64,000 bases of DNA from a bacterium (GTDB lineage Bacteria > Armatimonadota > Abditibacteriia > Abditibacteriales > Abditibacteriaceae): the NCBI GenBank assembly GCA_004172935.1, contig SDZD01000014.1:1-64000 (forward strand). The letters run 5' to 3'. Made by a program: the position numbers and the translations under genes. The notes beneath the pieces were generated by a model, which had not been told where the DNA came from, did not search any database, and saw only the letters and a program-made list of their open reading frames with translations. The first letter of the stretch is position 1. Every line of letters starts with the position of its first letter. Below are positions 25,868-35,079 of this stretch, piece by piece.

Positions 25868-27027
25868 GCCAAATCGAAGCGATGAATGCGCGGTTGTTGT
25901 CGGTCTGTAGCGCACTGGACCCACTTCAGAAGTCGTATGATCCAACGAAGCATCCCAAGGGTTACCACGGATGGTTTATCCCGACATTCCATGCTCCAGC
26001 GGATGATGCGGGGAGCGGGTCGGCAGGCGCCGCCGACCCGACTCGTCGCGTTATTCAGGCTACGGAGCATTCTGCTGCGCCCGATGCGCGCGATATATTG
26101 CGGCATGAGAGCACAGAGCGCCTTCAGGATTGGTTTTATGAACGCGATGCAGAGAAAACGCCAGAAACCGTGGCAAAAGCGCTTGTCGCCGTTCTGCCCG
26201 ATGCGGGTATTCCACCGATTCGCCGTGCCACTCCTAAATTCGAGAAGTGGTTGGATATTTGGAATAACAACCGCATGGGGGAAAAGTCCATTCCCGACGA
26301 ACTGTATTGTCTGCACATGGCGGCAGGGGAAGTTTTTGGCTCTTCTCTGCACCTCAACTTATCCAAGCGTCCCGGCGCCGTGGAGATGTATGCGGTGCAG
26401 GGGCAGACGATGCGGGCCTTCATCCACGCGATGTACTCCTGGACACAACAGGAGTTACAGAAGCGAGGCATTGAGGAGGCCGTGTTATGGCGCGGATTGA
26501 AAGGCGGGTTTGACCGCAAATTATCCGCGCCACAGGGACTTCAAAAAGCGCTTATGGACAATTACCCCATCGCGGCGTTCTCCGCTTCGCGTATTGTTGC
26601 CCAAGGTTTCTCTGGGCCAACCGAAGGCGCAATGCTGGTCGCCAAGGTTCCAGCATCGCGCTTATTCGCTACGCCACTGACTGGCATTGGTGTCTGGGGG
26701 CAACGCGAGGCACTGATGGCCAGTGGTGACAGTGATGTGTGCTATCAAGCGGTATGGGGCGATGCGGCGGGAGCGAGCCAGTACCGCGACATTTCGCTCC
26801 CAAAATGGGTAAAATTGATTCAAGAAGAAGAGAGCAAGCACATGAAGAAATCTTTGGCATCTCGCCCCCAGTCCAGTCCAGAGGCCCAAAACGCGGCGGT
26901 TCGCCGCATGAATGCCGATGAACGCAACATATTTGGCGGCACGGCCCCTGTGACCGAACAACAACTCAGGCGTGAGAGAGAAGAGCGATTGCGCCTACAC
27001 GATGAACTTTTTGGCACTGGCCGCTAA
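25864..27027 (+). CDS. Putative ADP-ribosyltransferase (R-S-E type), possibly injected
   Basis: 387 residues. An early motif (HPKGYHGWFIP) is common in phage virion proteins. The ART core is visible: VLWRGLKGG with Arg210, AFSASRIVAQGF with the Ser-x-Ser strand at about Ser240, and GQREALM with Gln280 and Glu282 (QxE, catalytic Glu). This is the R-S-E arrangement of toxin-type ARTs. It would transfer ADP-ribose from NAD to a target, perhaps host RNA polymerase as T4 Alt does; target unknown. Encoded at the end of the structural block and followed by polyvalent proteins, it may be packaged. C-terminus helical and charged. Confidence 0.65.
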   Translation: MSQIEAMNARLLSVCSALDPLQKSYDPTKHPKGYHGWFIPTFHAPADDAGSGSAGAADPTRRVIQATEHSAAPDARDILRHESTERLQDWFYERDAEKTPETVAKALVAVLPDAGIPPIRRATPKFEKWLDIWNNNRMGEKSIPDELYCLHMAAGEVFGSSLHLNLSKRPGAVEMYAVQGQTMRAFIHAMYSWTQQELQKRGIEEAVLWRGLKGGFDRKLSAPQGLQKALMDNYPIAAFSASRIVAQGFSGPTEGAMLVAKVPASRLFATPLTGIGVWGQREALMASGDSDVCYQAVWGDAAGASQYRDISLPKWVKLIQEEESKHMKKSLASRPQSSPEAQNAAVRRMNADERNIFGGTAPVTEQQLRREREERLRLHDELFGTGR

Positions 27028-27046
27028 CCACTTTTAAAGGCCACTG

Positions 27047-27078
27047 AGCCGCCCCCTCATGCGAGGGGGCGGCTTTTT
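27047..27078 (+). terminator. Leader hairpin 4 (AAAGGCC-GAGCCGC family)
   Basis: A 12-bp perfect stem (AGCCGCCCCCTC with GAGGGGGCGGCT), 4-nt loop and T5, preceded by AAAGGCCACTG. It ends 13 nt before ATG 27092; the next leader is pyrimidine-rich with no Shine-Dalgarno. Confidence 0.85.
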
Positions 27079-27091
27079 CTTTTTCACCATC

Positions 27092-30000
27092 ATGGCTATT
27101 CTGTCGATTCCCGAACTCGAAACACTCATCTCTGCCCATAAATCCAAAACAAAGCCAAAGGAAACGCCCGTAGCGGCCCCAACTCCCAAATCTGAAGAAG
27201 CTGAAACCGCAGGCGAATCTGTTGTCGATTGGGGGCGCCAGTTGGTCGCGCTGGATTATTGCCCACGCACCAATATGCTGGCGCTGTGTCCAGATGATTG
27301 GGCGCACTTTGGCTTCGATTCACTGCACTCTCCTACCAACGAACGTCTCGAAAAATCTCTGCGCGATGCGGGCGTTCTCGGTCGCCCTCTCCCCTTCGCG
27401 TTTCCATTCAACGCGCCACTTCACAAATCGCAGAATGATGAGGGCGAGGAATCCGGCGCTCGATGGATCACGGTTCATCCGAACGGAAGCCAAGAAAAAG
27501 GCGTCCCCGTGCGCCTCAAACCTCACAAAGATGGTTCGTGGTCTATTGCGGGCGGTGCGGGTGGCAAGCTCAATGGTTTGCGCCTCACCGATGTGAAGTC
27601 GCCGGAAGAGTACCGCAAAGTCGCGCACGAAAAGAAGAAACAGCGCGCAGAGAAGCAAAAGGCGGACGACCTCAAACACTTTGAGGGGTTGAAAGGCGAG
27701 CACCGCCAAAAACTCGAAGCCAAAGCCAAACAAGAAGGGCGCGAAGTCGAACCGGAGCAACTCAATCGCGAAGCCGTTGCCTCAGCTCACGCGCAGTTCA
27801 AAGACGAGCGGGGTGCGCGGGCCGATGCTATCGACGAAGCGCGCGACGCCAAACGCGATTCGGAGAAGGCTTTTATCGCTCATGTCGCCCAATTGCAGGG
27901 ATGGAATGAGGACGACTTCACACTCTCCGAAGACACCAAAAGCGAACTGCGTGCGACCGGAGCCGATGAGAAGACCATCGCAACGATTGAAACTGAACAC
28001 CATAAAGCGGCGCTGCGCCGTGCGCGCGAAGTGGAAGCCAACCTGCGCGAAGTCGTTGTTTCGGCTGTGGATGGCATCAACGCGCAGACGATGGGCGATG
28101 TACGTGTCGGGGATCTCGCGCGGCAAACGCTCGGTGATGCGGGTAAGGGTTACGTTGCGAATCTGGTCGAGCAAGCGGCCCGCTCTGGCATAGACATTAC
28201 CGAAGCGGCCCGCGCGCAAAGCGATGCGAGCGTGCGCGAGCGCAGTGGTGGCGATAGCGCTGCCGCACAGCGGTCGCAGGAGTCGGTGGCGAAAATGCAG
28301 GAAGCCGCGCGCAAATCGCGTGAGGCAGTCGAAACGGCTAAAGCGAAGCTGGGCGAGAGTGGTCGCGCCCTTGATGGCGTTGCATCGCTTTCCGCCGTTC
28401 CTCAAACCACCGACGTAAAGGCTGCGGTAGATACGCTCGCTCAACTGAAACAACTGGGCGCTGGAATTGAATCGGCGGCGCAAAGCGTGCGCGAGGCCAA
28501 AGACGAAGAGCTATCTACGCTCCCAAAAGCGGCGGTAGTGAAGCGCGGTGAGGAAATGACTCACGCGCAGGCGCTCGAATCGGTGCTTCACGACTTGGAA
28601 GAGAAAACTCGTCAAACCGCGATGGATGGTCTAATCGACTGCTACAACGCGCAGGACGCGGTATCGCCGCTCGTCTCACATCTCTATAGTGGTCACAACT
28701 CGTTTTTCAGCAACGTTTCGCACCTGGGGAGCGTGCGCGGACCTGACCCTCTCATGGCCGATATTCTGGGGCCATCGGTAACGGCTCATGTGCTGCGCCG
28801 CGCGATGGAAGCGGCTGCGGGAGACGATAAGGCCAAAGTCGAAGGCTTGCGCTCTGCCCTCGAAGCGCATCATGTAGAAAAGCAGGTGCAAATCGCAACC
28901 GATGCCACCAAGCGCGCAAGCGACTTGATGGCATCGGCCGACGCAATGGAAGAGTTCCCCCTCGACTCTCATGATGCGCTCATGGCGGGATTCGAGCAAG
29001 CGAAGGCAAAGAACGATCTTGTGCGCGAGGCGCGCGAAAGTTTGGGTGTGGCTCTTGGTCGCCTCGAAGCGGGCGCGGCATTGAATGAAGCGTTTCAGGG
29101 CGGCGCGGCCAAAGAAGCACAGGTGGCGCTCGGCGCGATTTCGATGCAGGATGCGCTTACCCGTGCGGCGGCGCTGGGGCTGACAACACCGGATAAATTC
29201 GACTCACACGGACAAGTGAGCGAAGAGGGTCAGTTCCACATTCACTCCGATGGCAAGAACAAAATCCTTGTGTTGCGTGGCGCGGGCCTTGACCATCTTG
29301 CGAGCCAGTTGCAGGAAGACCCGTCCCACCTCGAACGGGTGAAATTGGCCGAATCGATTAAACGCGGTGATCATGATGAGTTGGGATGGCTACCGGAAGG
29401 GTTCTCTCGCCGCCCCGCTGTCGATGTATCGAGCGAGGAGTGGCGAGAGGCGCCGCGCCATGACCTGCAACTCGACCTCAACAACTGCGAGACACCGGAG
29501 CAAATCGGTGAATCTTTGAAGCAACATATCGGCTCGCGAATTGAAGCGGGGCAGACGCCGGCGTCGGTGATGTCGTCGATTCGCTCGGAGCTGTTTCGCG
29601 CAAGTCAGGTCGATGAGGGCAAGCGAGAAAATTACGCAATTGCACTCGAAACTGTGGCTCCCGACTACAGCGGCGCGGCGGGTGATGCGCTAGAGAAGGA
29701 CGAACAGTTGAAACAGCTGTTCGCCGGGTACCACGCGCAGCATGTGAAAAGCGAAATTGCGGCGGGCCGCATGAGCGATGCGGAATCGGTTCACGCGCAA
29801 ACTCTCCCGCAGGATTGGAAAACGCGCGATTTGGTGCAACAGATTGCGCTTCAGGATCCGCGCTTACAAGCCGCCTTCATGCCCGTCGGCAAACTATCGG
29901 GACAAGATAGAAAAGCGATTCGACAATATGCTTACGAGCATGTGTTCCGCGATGCGCAGGGCAAACGATTCAACGCCAAAGACCACGATACGCCCACGCA

Positions 30001-32731
30001 AGGCCTCACGGTTGCGGAGCGCACGGCGTGGGACAAGTGGCGCGAACTCTCCCGTGACGGCAAAACCGACCCATACAGCGCAATTCAGGCTCACCTTCGC
30101 GAGCAGGCAGAAAATACTGATGCGGGCGGTATTTCGATGTTTGACGACTTCGACGCAGGCGACTCGGAGCCGCATCCATTTAGCACTCTCGACCTTAACG
30201 ATGATGCGGCAGTTATTGAGTCGGCGAAACAAAAAGCCGATGACCTCGGATACGTTTTTAGTCTCGACCCTGCGACCAGACAAAAAACGTATCCGGGCTT
30301 CGATCTCGCAAACGAATTGTTCGGAGAAGCGGAGAATAAAGGCCGCGCCGCGTCGTATGAGGATATGGCGCACAAGGCACGGCGCCTCATCAAAGGCTAT
30401 TTGCGTGACCATGCGTTTCGCAACATGTTCAGCGTTGGCGACCTGGGCTTTAATCCCAAGAATGGATGGAATAGCGAGGGGAACGGAACCGTTGGTCATG
30501 CGAAGGTGTTCAACCCCGATAACGTTCACACGGGTTCGGGACGCTGGGCTGAATATGTGGGTGCGATTGGTGGCGGTGATGCTCAGTCGGAAGCGCGCGC
30601 ATATCAGTCGGTTCAGGAGAAGATGAAGGGCGATTTTGCGTCGCGATTCGCGAAGGGCTACCAACAACTGCACGGCACTCCGTTTCAAACCACAAGTGTT
30701 CCTCTCACCTACGGCGACGCTCATGCGGTCGCTTCTCTTCCCGGCGAAAAGCGCAAAGAGGTGGCTTCGCGCTCGGCTTCAGAGCGCGCAAAGATTCAGA
30801 ACCGTGAAGGTGGTAAGTTCTCGACCGATAACACGGGCGAAAAGCTCGACGCAAAACGGCGACTTGATTTGATGGGTAACTCGCTGGTATCGACGGAAGA
30901 TTCGCAAACCGATTCCCAGAGACTCGATACCCATCGCCTGACGATGGGCAATGCGGCGGAAGCGATGGTTAAGCGCATGATGCCGAAAATCAAAATGAAG
31001 AAGAGCACCGTTGCGGCGGGTGACATCGACATGTCTTCTTCGGTGGGAATCAAGCGTCAACGCGCCATTAAGCAATGGGAAGCGATGGGCCGTTTAGGAC
31101 TCACGCTCGGTGTAGGGACTGGCAAAACGAGTATCGCGCTCGGTGCCTTCTCGCACCTACATAGTAAGGGCAAAGTCCGACGCGCGTTGATGGCCGTGCC
31201 TTCGGTTGTTCAGGAGCAGTTCGGTTCGGAAGCGGCGCGGTTTTATGACCTGACAGACCCGAATCATCCGACGTGGCACGCCGATGCGGGCGCTTCACCG
31301 CAGGAGCGACGCGAGGCATATCACAAATCCAGCGGGAAAAATATCTGCGTGGTTACTCATCAGGCACTGCGCGACGATTTGACGTGGGCAATTGCGGAAC
31401 ACCGTTTCGACGGTGATGTGGAGAAAGCAAGCGAATTTCTCGCCACGGCTCCCGAAACGGAGCGCAACACCGCGATGTATGCAGCCATGAAACACCACGG
31501 CTGGGACTTCGATATGTCGGTGGTGGACGAAGGGCAAAACCTGCTCAACCGCGAAGGAAAAGAGGATTCGTCGATGGCCAACAGTATCGACGCCTTCACC
31601 GCGAGCAAACCATTTCACGCACCGATGAGCGCCGACGTAGTGAAGAACGACGCCTCGGAAGCATTCGACTTCCTGCGCAAAGTGGCCCCCTCACGCTACG
31701 TTAACGACGAGCATCCACACGCAGGGGAGCGCCACACCGTCTCGCGCGGCGAATTTCTGCGCAAATACAACGTCAACACCCCCGCTGCCACCGAAGCACT
31801 TCAGCGAGAATTGGCGCCTTACCACTACGCCGAGTCGATTACGCCTGAAACCGAACTGGCCTCGCGCTTCCACTCCATCTCTATGACTGAGCCACAACAA
31901 GCCGACTACAATGGTGTGTTAGCTGCGTTCCAGCGCGCGCGTGGCGCCCGTAAACAAGGCAAGGTTGATGTCGAAGCGGTGAAGACCTTGTCGCCTTCTT
32001 CCTTCGCCAATATCCCGGAAGCAGAGCATGAGGCCCATGCCAAAACGTTGGCTGGGTCGCTGGGCATCCTTCGCGATTCGGCGCTTGACCGCGTGGTGAA
32101 TCAGCATCCGCAGGGCGCCAAGTTGGAATGGCTCGACGAACGCCTGGGGCTAAAGCCGGTATCGGGTAAATATGGGCAGTTCGACGCGAAACCACACGCG
32201 GATCACTGCCCGGTCGTGTTCGCGCATAATCTGGAATCGGTGCGCCAGATTGAGGAACATCTCGCAAGGCAAGGGGTTCGCACGGCGCGACTGGATGGAA
32301 CGATGGGCGGCGAAGCGAAGGAAAACGCGAAGCTGGGATTCTCGCCGCAGTGGGATGCACGAGCGGGGCGTTATGTCACCGACCCTACAGCCGATGTGAT
32401 GATTGCGAGCGACGCGGGCGCTGTGGGCTGGAACGGTCAGCGTTCACGCCATATCGTCCACTACGACACTCCGCACACGGCCATGACTCATGAACAGCGT
32501 ACTGGTCGCGCCTATCGCGTTGGACAGCGACACGATGTTCAAAGCGACACCGTTATGACCGACTCCGGCTATGAACGGAATCGGCGCAAGCGACTGGAGA
32601 AGAAGAAGGCGATGCGTGATGCACTCACATCGCCTTCAGAACTGATTGATGATTCGGGATTGGCGGCGCGAATCGCACAGCAAACAGATGCGGCGCGGGC
32701 GCGATTGGTGGCAAATGCGATAGGGGCTTAA
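27092..32731 (+). CDS. Giant polyvalent protein with C-terminal SNF2-type helicase
   Basis: 1879 residues. About residues 125-170 hold a compact module (RWITVHPNGSQEKGVPVRLK ... GGAGGKLNGLRL) seen in other phage giants. Next comes a very long Ala/Glu/Lys-rich helical region to about residue 1330. The C-terminal 540 residues are a SNF2/SF2 ATPase: Walker A GVGTGKT (about 1341), VVDEGQ in place of DEAH (about 1478), and a RecA2 domain with DVMIASDAGAVGWNGQ and EQRTGRAYRVGQ (motif VI). It fits the polyvalent-protein class proposed to enter the cell with phage DNA and protect or remodel it. The frame is intact; ATG 27092 avoids the hairpin upstream. Domain order is certain, role inferred. Confidence 0.75.
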   Translation: MAILSIPELETLISAHKSKTKPKETPVAAPTPKSEEAETAGESVVDWGRQLVALDYCPRTNMLALCPDDWAHFGFDSLHSPTNERLEKSLRDAGVLGRPLPFAFPFNAPLHKSQNDEGEESGARWITVHPNGSQEKGVPVRLKPHKDGSWSIAGGAGGKLNGLRLTDVKSPEEYRKVAHEKKKQRAEKQKADDLKHFEGLKGEHRQKLEAKAKQEGREVEPEQLNREAVASAHAQFKDERGARADAIDEARDAKRDSEKAFIAHVAQLQGWNEDDFTLSEDTKSELRATGADEKTIATIETEHHKAALRRAREVEANLREVVVSAVDGINAQTMGDVRVGDLARQTLGDAGKGYVANLVEQAARSGIDITEAARAQSDASVRERSGGDSAAAQRSQESVAKMQEAARKSREAVETAKAKLGESGRALDGVASLSAVPQTTDVKAAVDTLAQLKQLGAGIESAAQSVREAKDEELSTLPKAAVVKRGEEMTHAQALESVLHDLEEKTRQTAMDGLIDCYNAQDAVSPLVSHLYSGHNSFFSNVSHLGSVRGPDPLMADILGPSVTAHVLRRAMEAAAGDDKAKVEGLRSALEAHHVEKQVQIATDATKRASDLMASADAMEEFPLDSHDALMAGFEQAKAKNDLVREARESLGVALGRLEAGAALNEAFQGGAAKEAQVALGAISMQDALTRAAALGLTTPDKFDSHGQVSEEGQFHIHSDGKNKILVLRGAGLDHLASQLQEDPSHLERVKLAESIKRGDHDELGWLPEGFSRRPAVDVSSEEWREAPRHDLQLDLNNCETPEQIGESLKQHIGSRIEAGQTPASVMSSIRSELFRASQVDEGKRENYAIALETVAPDYSGAAGDALEKDEQLKQLFAGYHAQHVKSEIAAGRMSDAESVHAQTLPQDWKTRDLVQQIALQDPRLQAAFMPVGKLSGQDRKAIRQYAYEHVFRDAQGKRFNAKDHDTPTQGLTVAERTAWDKWRELSRDGKTDPYSAIQAHLREQAENTDAGGISMFDDFDAGDSEPHPFSTLDLNDDAAVIESAKQKADDLGYVFSLDPATRQKTYPGFDLANELFGEAENKGRAASYEDMAHKARRLIKGYLRDHAFRNMFSVGDLGFNPKNGWNSEGNGTVGHAKVFNPDNVHTGSGRWAEYVGAIGGGDAQSEARAYQSVQEKMKGDFASRFAKGYQQLHGTPFQTTSVPLTYGDAHAVASLPGEKRKEVASRSASERAKIQNREGGKFSTDNTGEKLDAKRRLDLMGNSLVSTEDSQTDSQRLDTHRLTMGNAAEAMVKRMMPKIKMKKSTVAAGDIDMSSSVGIKRQRAIKQWEAMGRLGLTLGVGTGKTSIALGAFSHLHSKGKVRRALMAVPSVVQEQFGSEAARFYDLTDPNHPTWHADAGASPQERREAYHKSSGKNICVVTHQALRDDLTWAIAEHRFDGDVEKASEFLATAPETERNTAMYAAMKHHGWDFDMSVVDEGQNLLNREGKEDSSMANSIDAFTASKPFHAPMSADVVKNDASEAFDFLRKVAPSRYVNDEHPHAGERHTVSRGEFLRKYNVNTPAATEALQRELAPYHYAESITPETELASRFHSISMTEPQQADYNGVLAAFQRARGARKQGKVDVEAVKTLSPSSFANIPEAEHEAHAKTLAGSLGILRDSALDRVVNQHPQGAKLEWLDERLGLKPVSGKYGQFDAKPHADHCPVVFAHNLESVRQIEEHLARQGVRTARLDGTMGGEAKENAKLGFSPQWDARAGRYVTDPTADVMIASDAGAVGWNGQRSRHIVHYDTPHTAMTHEQRTGRAYRVGQRHDVQSDTVMTDSGYERNRRKRLEKKKAMRDALTSPSELIDDSGLAARIAQQTDAARARLVANAIGA

Positions 32732-32949
32732 GAGAGAATCTGGCCTTTGGTCATTTCCTCTAATATATCGTCCATATGGAAACCAATCTTTTGCAATTTA
32801 TTAATTAGTTCTCGGTGTTCTAAAAAATTTTCGAGTCGTTCGTGCTGGCTGCTGTCCTCCAAAATTTGGACATAGGGGTGTGGGGAGCATTGGAACAGTA
32901 AGTGTCCGTAAGGATTTCTCTGACCGTGCGATTCTGCCCCTAATCTCAA
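32728..32949 (-). CDS. Doubtful small ORF overlapping repeats
   Basis: 73 residues on the minus strand, convergent with the helicase gene. The C-terminal half (HERLENFLEHRELINKLQKI) looks protein-like, but the N-terminal part (GHLLFQCSPHPYVQI) is encoded by a dispersed DNA repeat, also translatable near 34380. It may be a short real gene that gained a repeat, or chance. Confidence 0.25.
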   Translation of the reverse strand: MRLGAESHGQRNPYGHLLFQCSPHPYVQILEDSSQHERLENFLEHRELINKLQKIGFHMDDILEEMTKGQILS

Positions 32950-33338
32950 TCCAGGCTTAAAAGTACCGTTGCAAAAGGGTTCCGATACTGTTGGCGAACC
33001 CCAAATGGGCTAGACGTTTTGGCTCTACTTGGAGTAAAGGTTGGGAGTCCTCTGGTTAGATTGAGTCTTGACGCGCAAGTTAAGGGCTTCACGGGCACGC
33101 CCACAATATAAAATCCGAGTTCGCCAACAGTATCGGTTCCCTTTTGCAACGATGATCGAGACAGCGCATCACGCATGGATTTTGTTGCGAAACCCTGTTG
33201 CGTTAATGTTGAGTTTGGCAACAGCCTTTTGCAACAAAGCATTCTCTATTCACGCTCAGAAGAGCAAACAACCAGAAAATTCACGTTTGATTGTGCGAGT
33301 CTTATGGACATCTACTGTTCCAATGCTCCCCACACCCC
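32875..33338. repeat. Outer inverted repeat of the repeat island
   Basis: A 26-bp sequence at 32875-32900 (containing GGGGAGCATTGGAACAGTA) is repeated perfectly inverted at 33313-33338, enclosing 412 bp. The inner pair 32968-32999 / 33119-33150 is nested within it. Confidence 0.8.
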
Positions 33339-33576
33339 ATGTTTATGTGAATATTGATCGTGCCGAATTCCCGAACGCAACCACAAAAACCGAATTGGGG
33401 CGGGATGCTCGCGCTATAAGTACGGGTAGTTCGCAACCCTCTCGCCGCACCGTTGCGAAGAATGTGCAAACAGTGGGGGGGCTGGCGGAAGTAGGAGAAG
33501 GCACAACCAACGACAAACAATAATCGCCGCGCCATCGCCAAGAACGTGCGAAAGGGGGCAGGGCTATCAACATAAG
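32950..33576. other. Non-coding repeat island
   Basis: Beyond the two inverted-repeat pairs, this stretch contains CCTTTTGCAAC again near 33226 and two imperfect direct repeats around 33449 and 33530 (readable as RRTVAKNVQTVGGLA and RRAIAKNVRKGAGLS). The latter may be remnants of a tandem-repeat gene. A plus-strand frame (33068-33523) crosses the repeats and is not convincing. Confidence 0.5.
32968..33150. repeat. Inner 32-bp inverted repeat pair
   Basis: Arms 32968-32999 and 33119-33150 match at 30 of 32 positions (GTTGCAAAAGGG outward, GGCGAAC inward; the two differences are adjacent, AA versus TT) around a 119-bp spacer with no ORF. It has the architecture of a MITE-like or invertible element. 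Confidence 0.8.
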
Positions 33577-33608
33577 AAAAGGGGACATGACTTATCATGT
33601 CCCCTTTT
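33577..33608. terminator. Strong bidirectional terminator
   Basis: A 14-bp perfect stem (AAAAGGGGACATGA with TCATGTCCCCTTTT), 4-nt loop, A-run and T-run on opposite sides. It abuts the stop of the leftward gene at 33609. Confidence 0.85.
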
Positions 33609-34088
33609 TCACATACTGTGTAAAATCGCTTTTTGCCTTTTGAACACGATCAAGATTTTATCTAAAGTTCGTATCAAGATAGGCACACTTTTGACGACAG
33701 GCATCTCTTGTTTGAGCATCTGATTTGTTCGTATTGCAGATTCAAAGTAATCGATAGAGGCGCCTACTTTTTTGCGAAACATAGCCAAGGCCGACTGCGC
33801 TTTTGTATCCAGATTCTGAAAGTCAACAGTAGCAAGATTTTCTGTAGCGGTTTCCAAGGCAGAGAATCTCCCTTCCAGAGCATCAATGTATTCTTTCACG
33901 GCGGATTCCCACTGCTGGACGACGAGTTGCTGCTGTTGAAAGGATAAAAGGTAGTATTTGGAGCTTCCCGCTTCTAACAATAAAGATGCGATGGCTTCTT
34001 GGTACTTTTTTCCGGCGGCGTCGGAGACATTTACAAAGTCGCCGATAATAGAAAGGGCAGTGGCAAAACTTAGATCATCGGTTGTCAT
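33609..34088 (-). CDS. Leftward hypothetical helical protein (cargo gene)
   Basis: 159 residues, nearly all helical with regular heptads (LALEGRFSALE-type stretches, KKYQEAIASLLLEAGSSKYY, FQQQQLVVQQWESAVKEYID). AT-rich, opposite in strand to the surrounding phage genes, with a private terminator abutting its stop: the features of a moron. No known family; may be a small coiled-coil or four-helix-bundle protein. The start ATG 34088 lies after an AT-rich region; a hairpin at 34158-34186 may be part of its promoter region. Confidence 0.65.
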   Translation of the reverse strand: MTTDDLSFATALSIIGDFVNVSDAAGKKYQEAIASLLLEAGSSKYYLLSFQQQQLVVQQWESAVKEYIDALEGRFSALETATENLATVDFQNLDTKAQSALAMFRKKVGASIDYFESAIRTNQMLKQEMPVVKSVPILIRTLDKILIVFKRQKAILHSM

Positions 34089-34290
34089 TTTGTTGGGGTA
34101 TTCAGCAAATCGATTTACATGATCAGGATTACAAAATCATTGTTTTTTGACACCCCTGGTTTGAAAAGGGGGTTCGGTTTTCAACCTATCGCGTTGAGGG
34201 TGTTACCCGACAGTTCTGATTCCTATCCGGCACACAACTAGAATGCCATCACCTTGGAAAGAAGTAGGGAAGGAAATGGGAAACATGAAG

Positions 34291-34318
34291 GCCCGCTAGC
34301 ATGGAGCAGCGGGCTTTT
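34291..34318 (+). terminator. Terminator-like hairpin, distant relative of the leader family
   Basis: GCCCGCT with AGCGGGC and T4, preceded by GAAGG. The GAGCCGC box is missing, so it is at best a distant family member; no gene follows directly. Confidence 0.5.
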
Positions 34319-34370
34319 GTGCGTTTGAGATACCTCACTTCCTCAAATTTTGAACCCCTGATTTTGGGCT

Positions 34371-34395
34371 TTGGGGAGTATTGGAACAGTAAACG
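34371..34395 (+). repeat. Dispersed GGGGAGYATTGGAACAGTA repeat, copy 3
   Basis: TTGGGGAGTATTGGAACAGT, matching the arms at 32875 and 33338 and a diverged copy at 42628-42656. Confidence 0.6.
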
Positions 34396-34438
34396 ACCGC
34401 ATTTTGAGCGTGGGAAGTCTGTATTTCTGTCGCCAGAG

Positions 34439-34517
34439 GTAGCCAAGATGAGTGCACCCCATTTGGCTACCTTATTGAGCCGTAGCCAAGAGCAAAAACC
34501 CCAATGCTATTTGGCTA
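34439..34517 (+). repeat. Tandem pair of TAGCCAA hairpins
   Basis: GTAGCCAA (34439-34446) with TTGGCTAC (34463-34470), then GTAGCCAA (34482-34489) with TTGGCTA (34511-34517). The loops share GA and ACCCCA, so these are diverged tandem copies of one structured unit. A further TAGCCAC follows at about 34530. Confidence 0.6.
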
Positions 34518-34648
34518 GACCCTTTTTAGCCACTTGTGTTGGCCACGCACACAACGTTGGAAGCTACTGAAATCGTTAACGTGCAATTTATTCCGAATTC
34601 TCCAGCGACCCCCATATAAGCGAGTGCTAAAAGCTAAGTGTTTATCGG

Positions 34649-34654
34649 TAAAAT
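34649..34654 (+). promoter_or_regulatory. -10 hexamer upstream of leader hairpin 5
   Basis: TAAAAT in TATCGGTAAAATTAAAGG, 26 bp before the hairpin stem. No clear -35. A start near 34661 would put the hairpin in the 5' leader. Confidence 0.4.
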
Positions 34655-34679
34655 TAAAGGCAACTTGTAAAAGGCCACG

Positions 34680-34709
34680 AGCCGCGCACCGATTGGGTGC
34701 GCGGCTTTT
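34680..34709 (+). terminator. Leader hairpin 5 (AAAGGCC-GAGCCGC family)
   Basis: An 11-bp stem (AGCCGCGCACC with GGTGCGCGGCT), 5-nt loop and T4, preceded by AAAAGGCCACG. It ends 11 nt before ATG 34721. Confidence 0.85.
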
Positions 34710-34720
34710 GTCGTTTGTCT

Positions 34721-35071
34721 ATGCCGAACCTTACAACAGACTTTTTGCGCTCCCTCGCCTCAAAAAAGGGAAAAGACCAATTCCAAGCCGTGAACGCGGC
34801 CCGCTCGCGTGTGCATGGTCAACTGGGCCGCACCCAGAAGCACCGTGACGAGAATGCCGCGCGCCTCGAAGAGATAGTAACGGCTGCCGATGCTCGCCAC
34901 GCCGATCTGCAAAAACAGTTGCCGGGCCTCGCCTCCAAAGCGGAATCGGCACAAGGAGAAGAGCGAGACGCCCATCATAGGGCTTATCTCGACGCCGTGA
35001 CGCAGGCGAACCAATGCGCCCAAATCCACGGAAGCGCGAAACGCGAACTTATCATCGCGCGCAACCTGTAA
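34721..35071 (+). CDS. Small helical phage protein before the DarB-like gene
   Basis: 116 residues, helical and charged (SRVHGQLGRTQKHRDENAAR, LQKQLPGLASKAESAQGEER), without membrane segments. It follows leader hairpin 5 and is 50 bp before the giant methylase-helicase start, so it probably shares its transcript. Might be an accessory for packaging or for the giant protein. Family unknown. The leader is SD-less and pyrimidine-rich. Confidence 0.5.
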   Translation: MPNLTTDFLRSLASKKGKDQFQAVNAARSRVHGQLGRTQKHRDENAARLEEIVTAADARHADLQKQLPGLASKAESAQGEERDAHHRAYLDAVTQANQCAQIHGSAKRELIIARNL

Positions 35072-35079
35072 GCACACCC

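Larger units (their letters stand above)
34089..34648. other. Intergenic region between leftward cargo gene and polyvalent block
   Basis: No convincing gene. It contains an imperfect hairpin (34158-34186), a terminator-like hairpin (34291-34318), a copy of the GGGGAGYATTGGAACAGTA repeat (34371-34391), two tandem TAGCCAA hairpins (34439-34517) and a stretch (34568-34611) resembling the left end of the window (79-118, sharing CGTTAACGTGC). Confidence 0.5.

Noticed and set aside
33068..33523. Plus-strand frame of 151 residues
   Set aside because: It crosses both inverted-repeat families and direct repeats, has no ribosome binding site and shows repeat-derived composition.
32875..34517. Repeat island considered as a CRISPR array
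   Set aside because: Repeats are inverted or irregularly spaced, with no uniform spacers and no cas gene in the window.
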